64,000 nt of DNA, from positions 2,781,001 to 2,845,000 of the forward strand of contig NZ_CP140706.1 in NCBI RefSeq assembly GCF_034555375.1, read 5' to 3'. The DNA comes from Pseudomonas sp. B33.4 (GTDB lineage: Bacteria; Pseudomonadota; Gammaproteobacteria; Pseudomonadales; Pseudomonadaceae). The position numbers and the translations under genes are program-made. The first letter of the stretch is position 1, and the number at the start of each line of letters is the position of its first letter. A model generated the notes under the pieces. That model saw only the letters and a list, made by a program, of their open reading frames with translations. It did not search any database and was not told the DNA's origin. Positions 35,164 through 43,506 of this stretch are shown piece after piece.

Positions 35164-36822
35164 TTACTGGGCGGCCGTCATTGAGGGCCGGCAGCCATGG
35201 AAAATATCCAGCCCCGGCTGATACAACGAGGTCTTCACCTCAAACAACCCCAGCACCGAGTGAAACAGGTTGTCATGGCTCAAATCCGTCTGCCCGGTCT
35301 TGCCTTGCAGGCAGCCGCGATCAATCCCTTCGCTGGCGAGCGTGCCATTGCCGAACCACATCACCATCGGCACGTGCGTCTGCGCTTCCGGCGCCAGCGC
35401 ATACGGCGCCGCATGCAGATACAGGCCATTCTCGCCGAGCGATTCACCGTGATCGGAGACATACACCATCGAGGTGTCCAGCGAATCCTGATTGTGTTTG
35501 AGCAGCTCGATGACCTTGGCGAGGAAATGGTCGGTGTAGAGAATCGTGTTGTCGTACACGTTCACCAGTTCATCGCGGCTGCAACTGCCCAACTGGTTGG
35601 TGTGGCAGATCGGTTTGAAGCGTTCCATGTCTTGCGGATAGCGCTCGTAGTACTCGGGGCCATGGCTGCCGTCCGCATGCAGGACGATGATCGCGTGGCC
35701 CTTGAGGCTGTCGATGTAGCTTTGCAGGTCCGCCAGCAGGGCTTCGTCGAGGCAGTTGTTGCCGTCGCAGAACGGCCCCGGCTGATTCTTTGAAATATCG
35801 CGATGTGGCACGCGCAGGCAGGTGCCTTTGCAGTCGCTGTTGTTGTCCAGCCACAGCACTTGCACGCCGGCGCGCTGGAGGATGTCGAGCAGGCCTTCGT
35901 AGGTTTTGCCTTTCTTGTCGCTGTAATCCTTGCGCGGGAACATCGCGAACATGCACGGCACCGAGACCGCCGTCGACGTACCGCAGGAGTGCACCTGGGT
36001 GAAATTGAGGATGTCCTGCTTGCTCAGTTCGGGGTTGGTCTCGCGTTCATAGCCGTTCAGCGAGAAATGATCGGCGCGGGCGGTTTCACCGACTACAAAC
36101 ACCATCAGTGATTTCTTCTCGCGGCTGGCAGCCTTGGCGCTCATCACTGCGTCTTCGCCAATGGCCTGCACCACGAAGTGCTTTTTGATGCCCAAGCGTT
36201 GCTTGGTGTACTTGCTGATCGCGTAGATGTAGTTGGTCGGGTTGATGAAGTGGGTGAGTTTGTCTTCTTCGCGAAAGATCGGCGCGTAGGTCGAATAGAA
36301 GGTGCCCACTGACGCGGCGATCACCAGCACACAGACGATGATCACCAGAATCTTGTTGAGCAAGCCGCGAAAGAACGGCCGATAACTCACCGGCCAGCGC
36401 CAGATCAGCACTGCCGGCAACACGCCGAGCAGCAGCACGTAAGCCAGCAGCTTGCCGTTAAACAGCGCGGTGGCTTCGGCGGGGTTGGTTTCGAAGACGT
36501 TCTGGATCATCACCGTGTCGATGGTGATGCCGTATTCGTTCATGAAATACGCGGCGCAAGCCGAGAGCAGGGCGACCACGGTGAGTACCGGTTTCAGTGT
36601 CCAGCGAAACGACACCAGGGTCAGCAGCAAAGTGATCGCGGCCCACAGAAACAGCCCGAACGAAGCAAAGAACGCTACTTTGTGCGCGCCTTGCAGGGTG
36701 ATCAGCGTACCCAACGCTTTCCAGGTCGCCAGGTTGTACAACGCCACCAGCGCCAGGGAAAACAGCAGCACCAGTCGGGTAGGAGTGATGGACGGTAAAC
36801 GCAGTCCGTTGCCCAAAGCCAT
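35164..36822 (-). CDS. eptA: Lipid A phosphoethanolamine transferase, EptA/PmrC family
   Basis: A 552-residue protein with five N-terminal transmembrane helices (about 15-190) and a periplasmic alkaline-phosphatase-fold sulfatase-like domain. Visible catalytic signatures are VVGETARADHFSLNGY, the nucleophile Thr at about 282 in SCGTSTAVSVPCMF, HADGSHGPEYYERYP and VSDHGESLGENG. Such enzymes transfer phosphoethanolamine from phosphatidylethanolamine to lipid A and can give polymyxin resistance. Several paired cysteines fit the disulfide-rich family. ATG 36822 was preferred because AGAGGG lies eight bases upstream; ATG 36831 abuts that site. No pmrAB two-component genes are adjacent. The EptA label is by family; other paralogues (CptA, EptB) are less similar in length and motifs. 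Confidence 0.88.
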   Translation of the reverse strand: MALGNGLRLPSITPTRLVLLFSLALVALYNLATWKALGTLITLQGAHKVAFFASFGLFLWAAITLLLTLVSFRWTLKPVLTVVALLSACAAYFMNEYGITIDTVMIQNVFETNPAEATALFNGKLLAYVLLLGVLPAVLIWRWPVSYRPFFRGLLNKILVIIVCVLVIAASVGTFYSTYAPIFREEDKLTHFINPTNYIYAISKYTKQRLGIKKHFVVQAIGEDAVMSAKAASREKKSLMVFVVGETARADHFSLNGYERETNPELSKQDILNFTQVHSCGTSTAVSVPCMFAMFPRKDYSDKKGKTYEGLLDILQRAGVQVLWLDNNSDCKGTCLRVPHRDISKNQPGPFCDGNNCLDEALLADLQSYIDSLKGHAIIVLHADGSHGPEYYERYPQDMERFKPICHTNQLGSCSRDELVNVYDNTILYTDHFLAKVIELLKHNQDSLDTSMVYVSDHGESLGENGLYLHAAPYALAPEAQTHVPMVMWFGNGTLASEGIDRGCLQGKTGQTDLSHDNLFHSVLGLFEVKTSLYQPGLDIFHGCRPSMTAAQ

Positions 36823-36944
36823 GTCAAACATCCCTCTACATGAAGAGAAAAACCACGCGGTTGCGCGGGTAACTGTAGAAGAGCATTAGTAAAAAATTCG
36901 TAAACATCCTGTAACAACTACCTGCTGGCTCACCCCTATCAAAA

Positions 36945-37036
36945 CTGTGGGAGCGAGCCTGCTCGCGAAAGCGGAGGAACAGCCAACATCAATTTTGCCT
37001 GACACACCGCCTTCGCGAGCAGGCTCGCTCCCACAG
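36945..37036. repeat. REP pair, class A
   Basis: Inverted arms starting CTGTGGGAGCGAGCCTGCTC, in the region between two minus-strand genes (downstream of the TorF-like gene and upstream of eptA). Confidence 0.9.
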
Positions 37037-37051
37037 ATGGTCAGCGTTTTT

Positions 37052-37789
37052 TCAGAAAGATTTGCTGACGCTGGCGACGACGGTGGCGGTGCAGACGTCT
37101 TTGAAACCCCAATTGCTCAGACATTGGGTTTGTGAGAGATCGGTATCGATATAACTCAACCCCAACACCACCCCCGCCAGATTGTGGGTGACTTTGACTT
37201 CCCATTCGCGGTACGAGTCCTCAGCGCTGCCGGACGCCGAGTACAAATGCGCATCCTTGAAATCCATATTGCCGTATCGCAACTTCAAGCCTGAGTCGAA
37301 CGGCAACTCGGTTTCATAGCTGACATAGCTGTACAGCGAACTCTGCTTGCTATCGATCCCCGGCGCATCGCTGGAGTAATACGCCGCCAGTTTCACCCCA
37401 TAAACCCCGAGAATCCCGTAGACCTCGCTCTGGTTGAACTGGCTTTCCTTGGGGTAGGCGTACTTGATGTAACCCAGATCGAGGCTGACATCCTCGGTCG
37501 CTTGCCACAGCCAGCCGCCGTAGTAATCGACTTCCTGGCGGGTTTTCAGACCGCCGCCGAAACCGACGTTGGAACTCCAGGCGCCGAGGTACAGACCGCT
37601 GCTGTGGGCGAGGGTCAGACCGGCCTGCACGGCAGGGTCGTTTTGCGTTTGCGAGATGCCGCGAGTGCGGTAATCGCTGGCCAGGGTCAGGTCGACCAAC
37701 AGCGCAAAGTCATCGTTCAAGGGGATCGCAAAACTGCTCAAGGGCAGCACGCTCAAGAAACTCAGGGCGAACAGGGGCAAGGCTTTCAT
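37052..37789 (-). CDS. TorF family putative porin
   Basis: A 245-residue protein with a signal peptide (about 1-21, ending SSFA). Then comes the family opener LTLASDYRTRGISQTQNDPAVQAGLTLAHSSG with short strands ending in aromatic residues and a terminal Phe (VSVSKSF). This is the TIGR02001/Gcw_chp family, called TorF-like, an outer-membrane barrel of unknown specificity. Two cysteines near the C-terminus (QCLSNWGFKDVC) may form a loop disulfide. GGGAC lies upstream of the ATG. It is bordered on both sides by REP pairs, so it is probably monocistronic. Confidence 0.85.
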   Translation of the reverse strand: MKALPLFALSFLSVLPLSSFAIPLNDDFALLVDLTLASDYRTRGISQTQNDPAVQAGLTLAHSSGLYLGAWSSNVGFGGGLKTRQEVDYYGGWLWQATEDVSLDLGYIKYAYPKESQFNQSEVYGILGVYGVKLAAYYSSDAPGIDSKQSSLYSYVSYETELPFDSGLKLRYGNMDFKDAHLYSASGSAEDSYREWEVKVTHNLAGVVLGLSYIDTDLSQTQCLSNWGFKDVCTATVVASVSKSF

Positions 37790-37833
37790 GTGAAGTCCCG
37801 ATGTTGTGATTTTTATGGGGGCAGGAAGTAAAC

Positions 37834-37921
37834 CTGTAGGAGCTGCCGAAGGCTGCGATCTTTTGATCTTGGTTTTTTAAAATCAAAGTCAAAAGATCGC
37901 AGCCTTCGGCAGCTCCTACAG
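37834..37921. repeat. REP pair, class C
   Basis: Arms TGTAGGAGCTGCCGAAGGCT and complement, separated by an AT-rich loop, between the amidohydrolase and TorF-like genes. Confidence 0.9.
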
Positions 37922-37935
37922 GGGGAGCAGTGTTG

Positions 37936-39678
37936 TTATTGGATGGCGGTGTAGACCTGACGGCCGCCGAACCAGGTCTGCAGAACCTGGGTGTCATGCA
38001 GGGCTTTGTTGTCGACGCTGAACACGTCGCGGTCGAGGACGATAAAGTCAGCCTGTTTGCCCGGCGTCAGCGAGCCGATCTGCTTCTCCAGACCAATCGT
38101 CCGCGCCGCATTAACGGTGTAGGCATAGAACATGGTGTCGCGATCCAGACGCTCGTCGGCATTGAGCACGCCCAACGGGCCGACGCGGGTGATCGCCTGC
38201 GCCATGGCGTTGAACGGGTTTGGCGAAGACACCGGCCAGTCACTCGCACCGGCAATCGTCGCGCCCTGTTTCAACAGCGAATGCGCCGGGTACTGGTAGC
38301 GGAAGGCGAGGGCGCTGACGTAGGGCTTGATCATGTCGGTGGTGTAGTCGTCGGCGCTGGCCCACAGCAATTGCATTGAGGCGATGACATTGAGCGGTTT
38401 GAAGCGGGCGAACTCTTGCGGGTTGACCATTTGCAGGTGAGTGATCGAGTGGGTCACGCCGCTCTGACGATCCTTGCGCGCCTGAGCAATGCCGTTCAGC
38501 GATTCCCGCACCGCACGGTCGCCGATCGCGTGGATGTGCACCAGCCAGCCGCGCTGGTCGATGGCGCTGACCAGTTCGCCGAAATGCTGCGGATCGATCA
38601 GCAGTTCGCCCTGTTTGTGCGAGTTGCTGTACGGATCGATCATCGCCGCACTCTGCGCCGGGAATTCAATCACGCCGTCGGCGAAGATCTTGATTCCGGG
38701 CAGGGTCAGGTTGGGAATGCCCTGAAATTGCTGGCGCACCTTGTCCAGCGTGTCGAGGTCGGCGGGTACGCTTCTCGGGTTGGCCACCAGCAACGCGGCG
38801 ACGTGGACGCTCATGTCGCCGCTTTCCGACAGCGCTTTATAAGCCGGCAGCACGCCGACGGTTTTCTCGGTCGGTTTGAGCGCGAACACCGCTTCGCCCG
38901 GTGCGGCGTTGGCGGCCGGGTCCATCCACGCGGTGATGCCGAGGCTGTTGTTGTAGCGCACTGCGGATTTGGCGGCGTTCAACATGTCGGCGGGGCTTGG
39001 CACCGGCATTTTCGAGGCGACCCGGTCCCATCCGGCGTCGACCACAAAGCCATTCGGCTCACCGTTGGCCAGTTTGCCGATGGTGTCTTTTTCCGCGTCG
39101 GGCAGGGTTTTCAGCAGCGTGGCGTCGATACCGGCGCGCTTGAGCATGACGTTGTTGGCCCACGCGGTGTGGTGGTCGCTGCCGATGAACACCACCGGCA
39201 CATTGGCCCATTCACCGCTGTTGAAGGTTTTGCCGAGTGCCTCGGCTTGCGCCCAGTAAGCCGAACTCATGCCGGCAATGCTCAGCACATCACCGTGTTT
39301 CGCTGTGCCGTCTTCACGCCAGTCGCGCAGGCGTTTTTGCAGCTCGTCGAGAGCGACGACTTCGTCTTCCATGTTCGCCGAGACCATTTCCAGTCCGCCG
39401 AAAATCGCGTGGGAGTGGCTGTCGATCAGGCCGGGCATCAGCGCTTTGCCCTTGAGGTCGATCACTTGGGTGCCGGGTTCGATCAAGGCTTTGATCTGCG
39501 CGTCGGTGCCGACTTTCAGCACTTTGCCGTTTTCTACGGCCAAGGCTTGCACCTTGGGTTGAGCGCGATCGGCAGTGAAAATCTTGCCGTTGAGCAGGAT
39601 CAGATCAGGTGCTGCCATGGCTTCCATCGAGGCAAAACTTACAGCGGCTACCAACAGACTCGGGATGAATCTTTTCAT
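37936..39678 (-). CDS. Exported metal-dependent amidohydrolase (YtcJ-like, amidohydrolase family 3)
   Basis: A 580-residue protein with a clear signal peptide (MKRFIPSLLVAAVSFASMEAMA), so probably periplasmic. Amidohydrolase signatures are PDLILLNGKIFTAD, the metal-binding HSH in LMPGLIDSHSHA, HIHAIGDRAV, THLQMV, GASDWPV and the closing beta-sandwich GSLTPGKQADFIVLD. YtcJ-type enzymes hydrolyse C-N bonds of varied amides and carbamates; the substrate is unknown. AAGGAAA lies upstream of the ATG. It is divergent from a LysR regulator, 103 bases apart, which likely controls it. Confidence 0.88.
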   Translation of the reverse strand: MKRFIPSLLVAAVSFASMEAMAAPDLILLNGKIFTADRAQPKVQALAVENGKVLKVGTDAQIKALIEPGTQVIDLKGKALMPGLIDSHSHAIFGGLEMVSANMEDEVVALDELQKRLRDWREDGTAKHGDVLSIAGMSSAYWAQAEALGKTFNSGEWANVPVVFIGSDHHTAWANNVMLKRAGIDATLLKTLPDAEKDTIGKLANGEPNGFVVDAGWDRVASKMPVPSPADMLNAAKSAVRYNNSLGITAWMDPAANAAPGEAVFALKPTEKTVGVLPAYKALSESGDMSVHVAALLVANPRSVPADLDTLDKVRQQFQGIPNLTLPGIKIFADGVIEFPAQSAAMIDPYSNSHKQGELLIDPQHFGELVSAIDQRGWLVHIHAIGDRAVRESLNGIAQARKDRQSGVTHSITHLQMVNPQEFARFKPLNVIASMQLLWASADDYTTDMIKPYVSALAFRYQYPAHSLLKQGATIAGASDWPVSSPNPFNAMAQAITRVGPLGVLNADERLDRDTMFYAYTVNAARTIGLEKQIGSLTPGKQADFIVLDRDVFSVDNKALHDTQVLQTWFGGRQVYTAIQ

Positions 39679-39752
39679 TGAAGATTTCCTTGTTATTGCG
39701 TCTGATGGCGAGATTAGTGGCTGGCAGCGGCTGACAGAACGCCTCCCTCACG

Positions 39753-39764
39753 AAAAACGTTTTT
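39753..39764. promoter_or_regulatory. 12-bp palindrome between the amidohydrolase and LysR genes
   Basis: AAAAACGTTTTT is self-complementary and lies 18 bases upstream of the LysR ATG in the divergent promoter region. It may be a regulator site. Confidence 0.35.
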
Positions 39765-39781
39765 GCCTGAATGGAAAAAGC

Positions 39782-40684
39782 ATGGACAAGTTGGGCGCAT
39801 TGAAAATGTTCGTGGTCACCGCGCAGCTCGGCAGTTTCAGCCGCGCCGCCGAGCAATTGGGCAAAACCCCGTCGGCGCTGACCAAAGCGGTCAATCACCT
39901 GGAAGCGGAGCTGGGTGCGCGGCTGTTTGAACGCAGTACTCGGCGGATTCTGTTGACCGAAATCGGCCGTGTGTATCTGGAAACCGCGCGGCTGGTGTTG
40001 CAACGGCTCGATGAGGCCAGTGAGGAAATCGAGCAGTTGCAGCACGGCTTGCGCGGCAGCCTGAAAATCACCGCACCGCTGGCGTATGGGCGGGCGTTTC
40101 TCGATCAGGTGTGTGACGGCTTTTTGCAGCAATACCCGCAGATCAGCCTGCAAGTGGACCTGTGCGATGCGTTCGTCAATCTGCTGGAAAGTGGCTACGA
40201 CCTGGCGCTGCGTGAGGGCCATTATGATTTGCCGGGGCTGATTGCGCGAGTGGTGGGCAGCAATCGTCTGGCTCTGTGCGGCAGCCCGGAGTACCTGGCG
40301 CGCAAGGGCTTGCCGGTGAATCCGCAGACCCTCGAAGAGCATGAATGGCTGCTCTATCAGCATCCGTTGCTCAGCCGCGAGTTCTGGTGGGCCGAGCGTG
40401 ACGGGCAGCGTTTGAGTCTGGCGCAACCGACGGCGCCGCTGTTACGCAGTGACAATTACGATCTGTTGCTGGCCAGTGCCTTGGCCGGACGCGGTTTGCT
40501 GCACACGCCGCTGTGGAGCGCCGCGCCGTACATTGCCGACGGGCGACTGGTGCGGGTCATGGCCGACTATGAGATCGACCCGGACACCTTTGGCCCGCAC
40601 ATCCTGGCGGTGTATCCGAGTCATCGACGGGCCACGGCGAAAGTCGTTGCCTTCATCGATTACATCGCAGCATTTCTCGCCTAA
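39782..40684 (+). CDS. LysR-family transcriptional regulator
   Basis: A 300-residue regulator with an N-terminal winged helix (KMFVVTAQLGSFSRAAEQLG, then PSALTKAVNHLEAELGARLFERSTR) and a LysR substrate-binding domain (GSLKITAPLAYGRAFL onward). The DLALREG and GRGLLHTPLW segments are typical of the CrgA/AaeR-like subgroup. The frame is open upstream to 39575 but would run into the divergent gene; ATG 39782 has GGAAAAAG upstream and begins exactly at the family N-terminus. Presumed regulator of the divergent exported amidohydrolase. Confidence 0.92.
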   Translation: MDKLGALKMFVVTAQLGSFSRAAEQLGKTPSALTKAVNHLEAELGARLFERSTRRILLTEIGRVYLETARLVLQRLDEASEEIEQLQHGLRGSLKITAPLAYGRAFLDQVCDGFLQQYPQISLQVDLCDAFVNLLESGYDLALREGHYDLPGLIARVVGSNRLALCGSPEYLARKGLPVNPQTLEEHEWLLYQHPLLSREFWWAERDGQRLSLAQPTAPLLRSDNYDLLLASALAGRGLLHTPLWSAAPYIADGRLVRVMADYEIDPDTFGPHILAVYPSHRRATAKVVAFIDYIAAFLA

Positions 40685-40711
40685 CGTGGGTTGAGCTGAC
40701 GCTACAACCCC

Positions 40712-40795
40712 TGTAGGAGCTGCCGAAGGCTGCGATCTTTTGATCTTGCCCTTAAAAAACAACATCAAAAGATCGCAGCCTTCGGCAGCTCCTAC
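40712..40795. repeat. REP pair, class C
   Basis: TGTAGGAGCTGCCGAAGGCT and complement around a 16-base loop, between the LysR gene and the lexA2 operator. Confidence 0.9.
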
Positions 40796-40839
40796 GTCGG
40801 CTTAGGCCGACTGGCGGCGCTTGTCAGGAAAATCCTACA

Positions 40840-40857
40840 GGAGTACAAATGTACTCC
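40840..40857. promoter_or_regulatory. LexA2-type operator overlapping RBS and start codon
   Basis: The perfect palindrome GGAGTACAAATGTACTCC contains both the AGGAG ribosome-binding sequence and the ATG of the lexA2 gene. The AGTAC-N4-GTACT layout fits the second-type LexA box described for P. putida lexA2 cassettes rather than the CTGT-N8-ACAG box. Confidence 0.85.
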
Positions 40858-41466
40858 ATGACCAATCTGACTCCCCGCCGTACCGCCATCCTGACGTTTA
40901 TCCGCGATCGCATCGCCGAACACGGTCAGCCCCCAAGCCTCGCTGAAATCAGCGAGGCTTTTGGTTTTGCCTCGCGCAGCGTGGCGCGCAAGCACGTGCT
41001 CGCGCTCACCGAAGCCGGTTTTATCGAGGTCAATCCGCATCAGGCCCGTGGCATTCGCCTGCTCGGGCAACCGCCACGCCCGGAACTGCTCGACATCCCC
41101 GTGCTGGGCCGCGTCGCTGCCGGTGCGCCGATCGGCGCCGATGCCGACATCCATAGCCGCTTGCTGCTCGACCCGGCGCTGTTCTCGCGCACACCCGATT
41201 ACATGCTGCGGGTGCAGGGCGATTCGATGATCGAGGACGGCATTCTCGACGGCGATCTGGTCGGCGTGCGGCGCAATCCCGAGGCGCTCAATGGCCAGAT
41301 TGTCGTGGCGCGGCTCGACGGTGAAGTCACCATCAAACGCTTCGAACGGCTCGGCGATGAAGTGCGCCTGTTGCCGCGCAACCCGGCGTATCGGCCGATT
41401 GTCGTGCGCGACGATCAGGACCTGGCCATCGAAGGCGTGTTCTGTGGTCTGGTGAGGCAAGGCTGA
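40849..41466 (+). CDS. lexA: LexA2 repressor of the mutagenesis cassette
   Basis: A 205-residue LexA homologue. The N-terminal winged helix is TPRRTAILTFIRDRI ... PSLAEISEAFGFASRSVARKHV. The self-cleavage bond is Ala91-Gly92 (VAAGAPIG). The catalytic dyad is Ser126 (GDSMIEDG) and Lys163 (VTIKRF). It is the first gene of lexA2-imuA-imuB-dnaE2, so it represses the cassette and is cleaved on DNA damage by RecA filaments. ATG 40849 has AGGAG five bases upstream; ATG 40858 is possible but poorly spaced. The stop overlaps the imuA start by one base. Confidence 0.95.
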   Translation: MYSMTNLTPRRTAILTFIRDRIAEHGQPPSLAEISEAFGFASRSVARKHVLALTEAGFIEVNPHQARGIRLLGQPPRPELLDIPVLGRVAAGAPIGADADIHSRLLLDPALFSRTPDYMLRVQGDSMIEDGILDGDLVGVRRNPEALNGQIVVARLDGEVTIKRFERLGDEVRLLPRNPAYRPIVVRDDQDLAIEGVFCGLVRQG

Positions 41467-42083
41467 TGGGCGCCGTCGTTGCGTTGGATACGCTGTTCAA
41501 TGGCGGCCAGGTCTGGAAGGGCCGGCCTGCGCCACCCGCTGCCAGTCCGCAACCGACCGGGCATGCGGCGCTGGACGCGGCACTGCCCAGCGGCGGCTGG
41601 CCGGAAGCGGCGCTGAGCGAAATCCTTTTGGCCGGCCCCGGTGTCGGTGAGCTGCAACTGGTTTGGCCAACGCTGGCGCGGTTATCGGCGGCGGGCGAGC
41701 GCATCGTGCTGGTGGCGCCGCCATTCGTGCCGTACCCGCAGGCGTGGGCGAACGCCGGGGTCGATCTGCGTCAGTTGTCGGTGATTCAGGCCAGTGAGCG
41801 CGATGCCTTGTGGGCGGCGGAACAGTGTTTGCGTTCGGGCAGTTGCGGCGCGGTGCTGTGCTGGCCGCACAAGGCCGATGACCGCGCGTTGCGACGTTTG
41901 CAGGTGGCGGCGGAAACCGGCCAGACCCTGGCATTTGCCTGGCGGCCGCTGAGTGAAGCGGTCAACCCGTCACCGGCGGCGTTACGCATCGCCATCGACG
42001 CCAAGCCTGCGCAGTTGCGCGTGCTCAAGTGCCGTGGCGGATTGGCGCGCACGGCGCCGATTGCCTTTGCCGTGGGTCACTGA
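41466..42083 (+). CDS. imuA: Translesion synthesis accessory protein ImuA
   Basis: A 205-residue RecA/SulA-like protein. ALDAALPSGGWPEAALSEILLAGPGVGELQL is the family N-terminus, and VLVAPPFVPYPQAWANAGVDLRQLSVI follows. The Walker A region is degenerate, as in other ImuA proteins. It works with ImuB and DnaE2 in the SOS mutasome. The start overlaps the lexA2 stop (TGATG), and imuB begins seven bases after its stop. Confidence 0.95.
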   Translation: MGAVVALDTLFNGGQVWKGRPAPPAASPQPTGHAALDAALPSGGWPEAALSEILLAGPGVGELQLVWPTLARLSAAGERIVLVAPPFVPYPQAWANAGVDLRQLSVIQASERDALWAAEQCLRSGSCGAVLCWPHKADDRALRRLQVAAETGQTLAFAWRPLSEAVNPSPAALRIAIDAKPAQLRVLKCRGGLARTAPIAFAVGH

Positions 42084-42090
42084 GGTCGCC

Positions 42091-43506
42091 ATGCGCTGGG
42101 TGTGTATTCTGTTTCCGCAATTGGCCTTGGACGCGGTGCTGCGTCAACGTCCCGATCCTGATGAACCGTTGGTGCTGCTCAGCGGGCCGGCCCAGCGCCG
42201 GGTGCTGCAAGCGGTTAACCCTGCCGCGCGCAAACTCGGTCTGCGCGCCGGTCAGTCGATGACTGCCGCCCAGGCCATGAGCAAGGGTTTTGCCACCGCC
42301 GATTATGAGGCTGCCGAGGTCGAACACTGGCAGCAGTTTCTCGCCGCGTGGGCTTACGGTTTCAGTGCGCAAGTGAGTGTGCATTACCCGCGCACCGTGG
42401 TGTTCGAGATCGAATCGAGCCTGGGCCTGTTCGGTTCCTGGGCGCAGTTCGAAGCACGGTTGCGCAAGGAACTGAGCGATCTGGGTTTCCGCCATCGCAT
42501 CGTCGCTGCACCGAATCCGGTGGCGGCGCGGGTACTGGCCAATGCTTATGACGGGCTGGTAGTGCCGGACGGCGAGGCCTTGCAGCATCACCTCGGCCAG
42601 TTGCCCGTCGACCGCGTCGGGCTGGAACCGGCGGTGGCCACGGCGTTGTCGCGCATGGGCCTGCGCAACCTCAGTCAGCTGCAAAGCCTGCCACGTCAGG
42701 CGCTGGCACGGCGTTTCGAGGCGCAGATGCTCAAACACCTCGACACCTTGTTCGGTGCACGGCCATTGGCATTGGAGTTTTACCTGCCGCCGGATCGCTT
42801 CGATGTGCGTATCGAACTGAATTTCGACGTGCAGTCGCATCAGGCCTTGCTGTTCCCGTTACGCCGGTTGACCGGTGACCTGTCGGCGTTCCTCTGCGGA
42901 CGTGACAGCGGCGTGCAGCGTTTCGACCTGCATCTGGAACACGCCGGCCTGCCGGACAGCGTGATCAAAGTCGGCCTGCTCAGTGCCGAGCGTGATCCGG
43001 CGATGCTCTTCGAACTGGCGCGCGGGCGGCTGGAGCAAGTGCAGGTCGAGGCGCCCGTGCGTGGCTTTCGTCTGCGCGCCGAGGATCTGCCGAGTTTCGT
43101 TCCGCAGTTTCAGGAACTGTTCGACGATCGTCCGCAACAGACCTTGCCCTGGGAGCAATTGCGCGAACGCCTGCGCGCACGCTTGGGCGATGACGCGGTG
43201 CAGGGGCTGCGCTTTCAGGCCGATCATCGTCCGGAGTGCGCGTGGCAGCACGGCGTCGACAAACAGCGCTGCGCCGGTTTGCCCAGCGTGCACCGTCCGG
43301 GCTGGCTGCTCGGTGAGCCGCAGAGCGTGGTGGAAGGTTCGGCGCGGATTCTCATGGGCCCGGAGCGCATCGAATCGGGCTGGTGGGACGGTGACGATGT
43401 GCGCCGCGATTATTACCTGATCCAGAACCGCGCTGGCCAACAGGGCTGGGCTTATCGCACGGTGGGTGAGGGCGGTCCATTGTGGCTGCAGGGCTGGTTT
43501 GCATGA
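42091..43506 (+). CDS. imuB: Y-family-polymerase-like mutasome adaptor ImuB
   Basis: A 471-residue Y-family homologue beginning [17 protein letters not shown], where active polymerases carry acidic catalytic residues; ImuB proteins are catalytically inactive adaptors. Conserved downstream blocks include [34 protein letters not shown] and the C-terminal region that binds the beta clamp and DnaE2. ATG 42091 was used because the family N-terminus begins there; the longer frame runs back through imuA. Its stop overlaps the dnaE2 start (ATGA). Confidence 0.95.
   Translation: MRWVCILFPQLALDAVLRQRPDPDEPLVLLSGPAQRRVLQAVNPAARKLGLRAGQSMTAAQAMSKGFATADYEAAEVEHWQQFLAAWAYGFSAQVSVHYPRTVVFEIESSLGLFGSWAQFEARLRKELSDLGFRHRIVAAPNPVAARVLANAYDGLVVPDGEALQHHLGQLPVDRVGLEPAVATALSRMGLRNLSQLQSLPRQALARRFEAQMLKHLDTLFGARPLALEFYLPPDRFDVRIELNFDVQSHQALLFPLRRLTGDLSAFLCGRDSGVQRFDLHLEHAGLPDSVIKVGLLSAERDPAMLFELARGRLEQVQVEAPVRGFRLRAEDLPSFVPQFQELFDDRPQQTLPWEQLRERLRARLGDDAVQGLRFQADHRPECAWQHGVDKQRCAGLPSVHRPGWLLGEPQSVVEGSARILMGPERIESGWWDGDDVRRDYYLIQNRAGQQGWAYRTVGEGGPLWLQGWFA

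Noticed and set aside
38416..39681. 420-codon plus-strand frame opposite the exported amidohydrolase
   Set aside because: Antisense shadow; the minus-strand product has a signal peptide and all amidohydrolase motifs.
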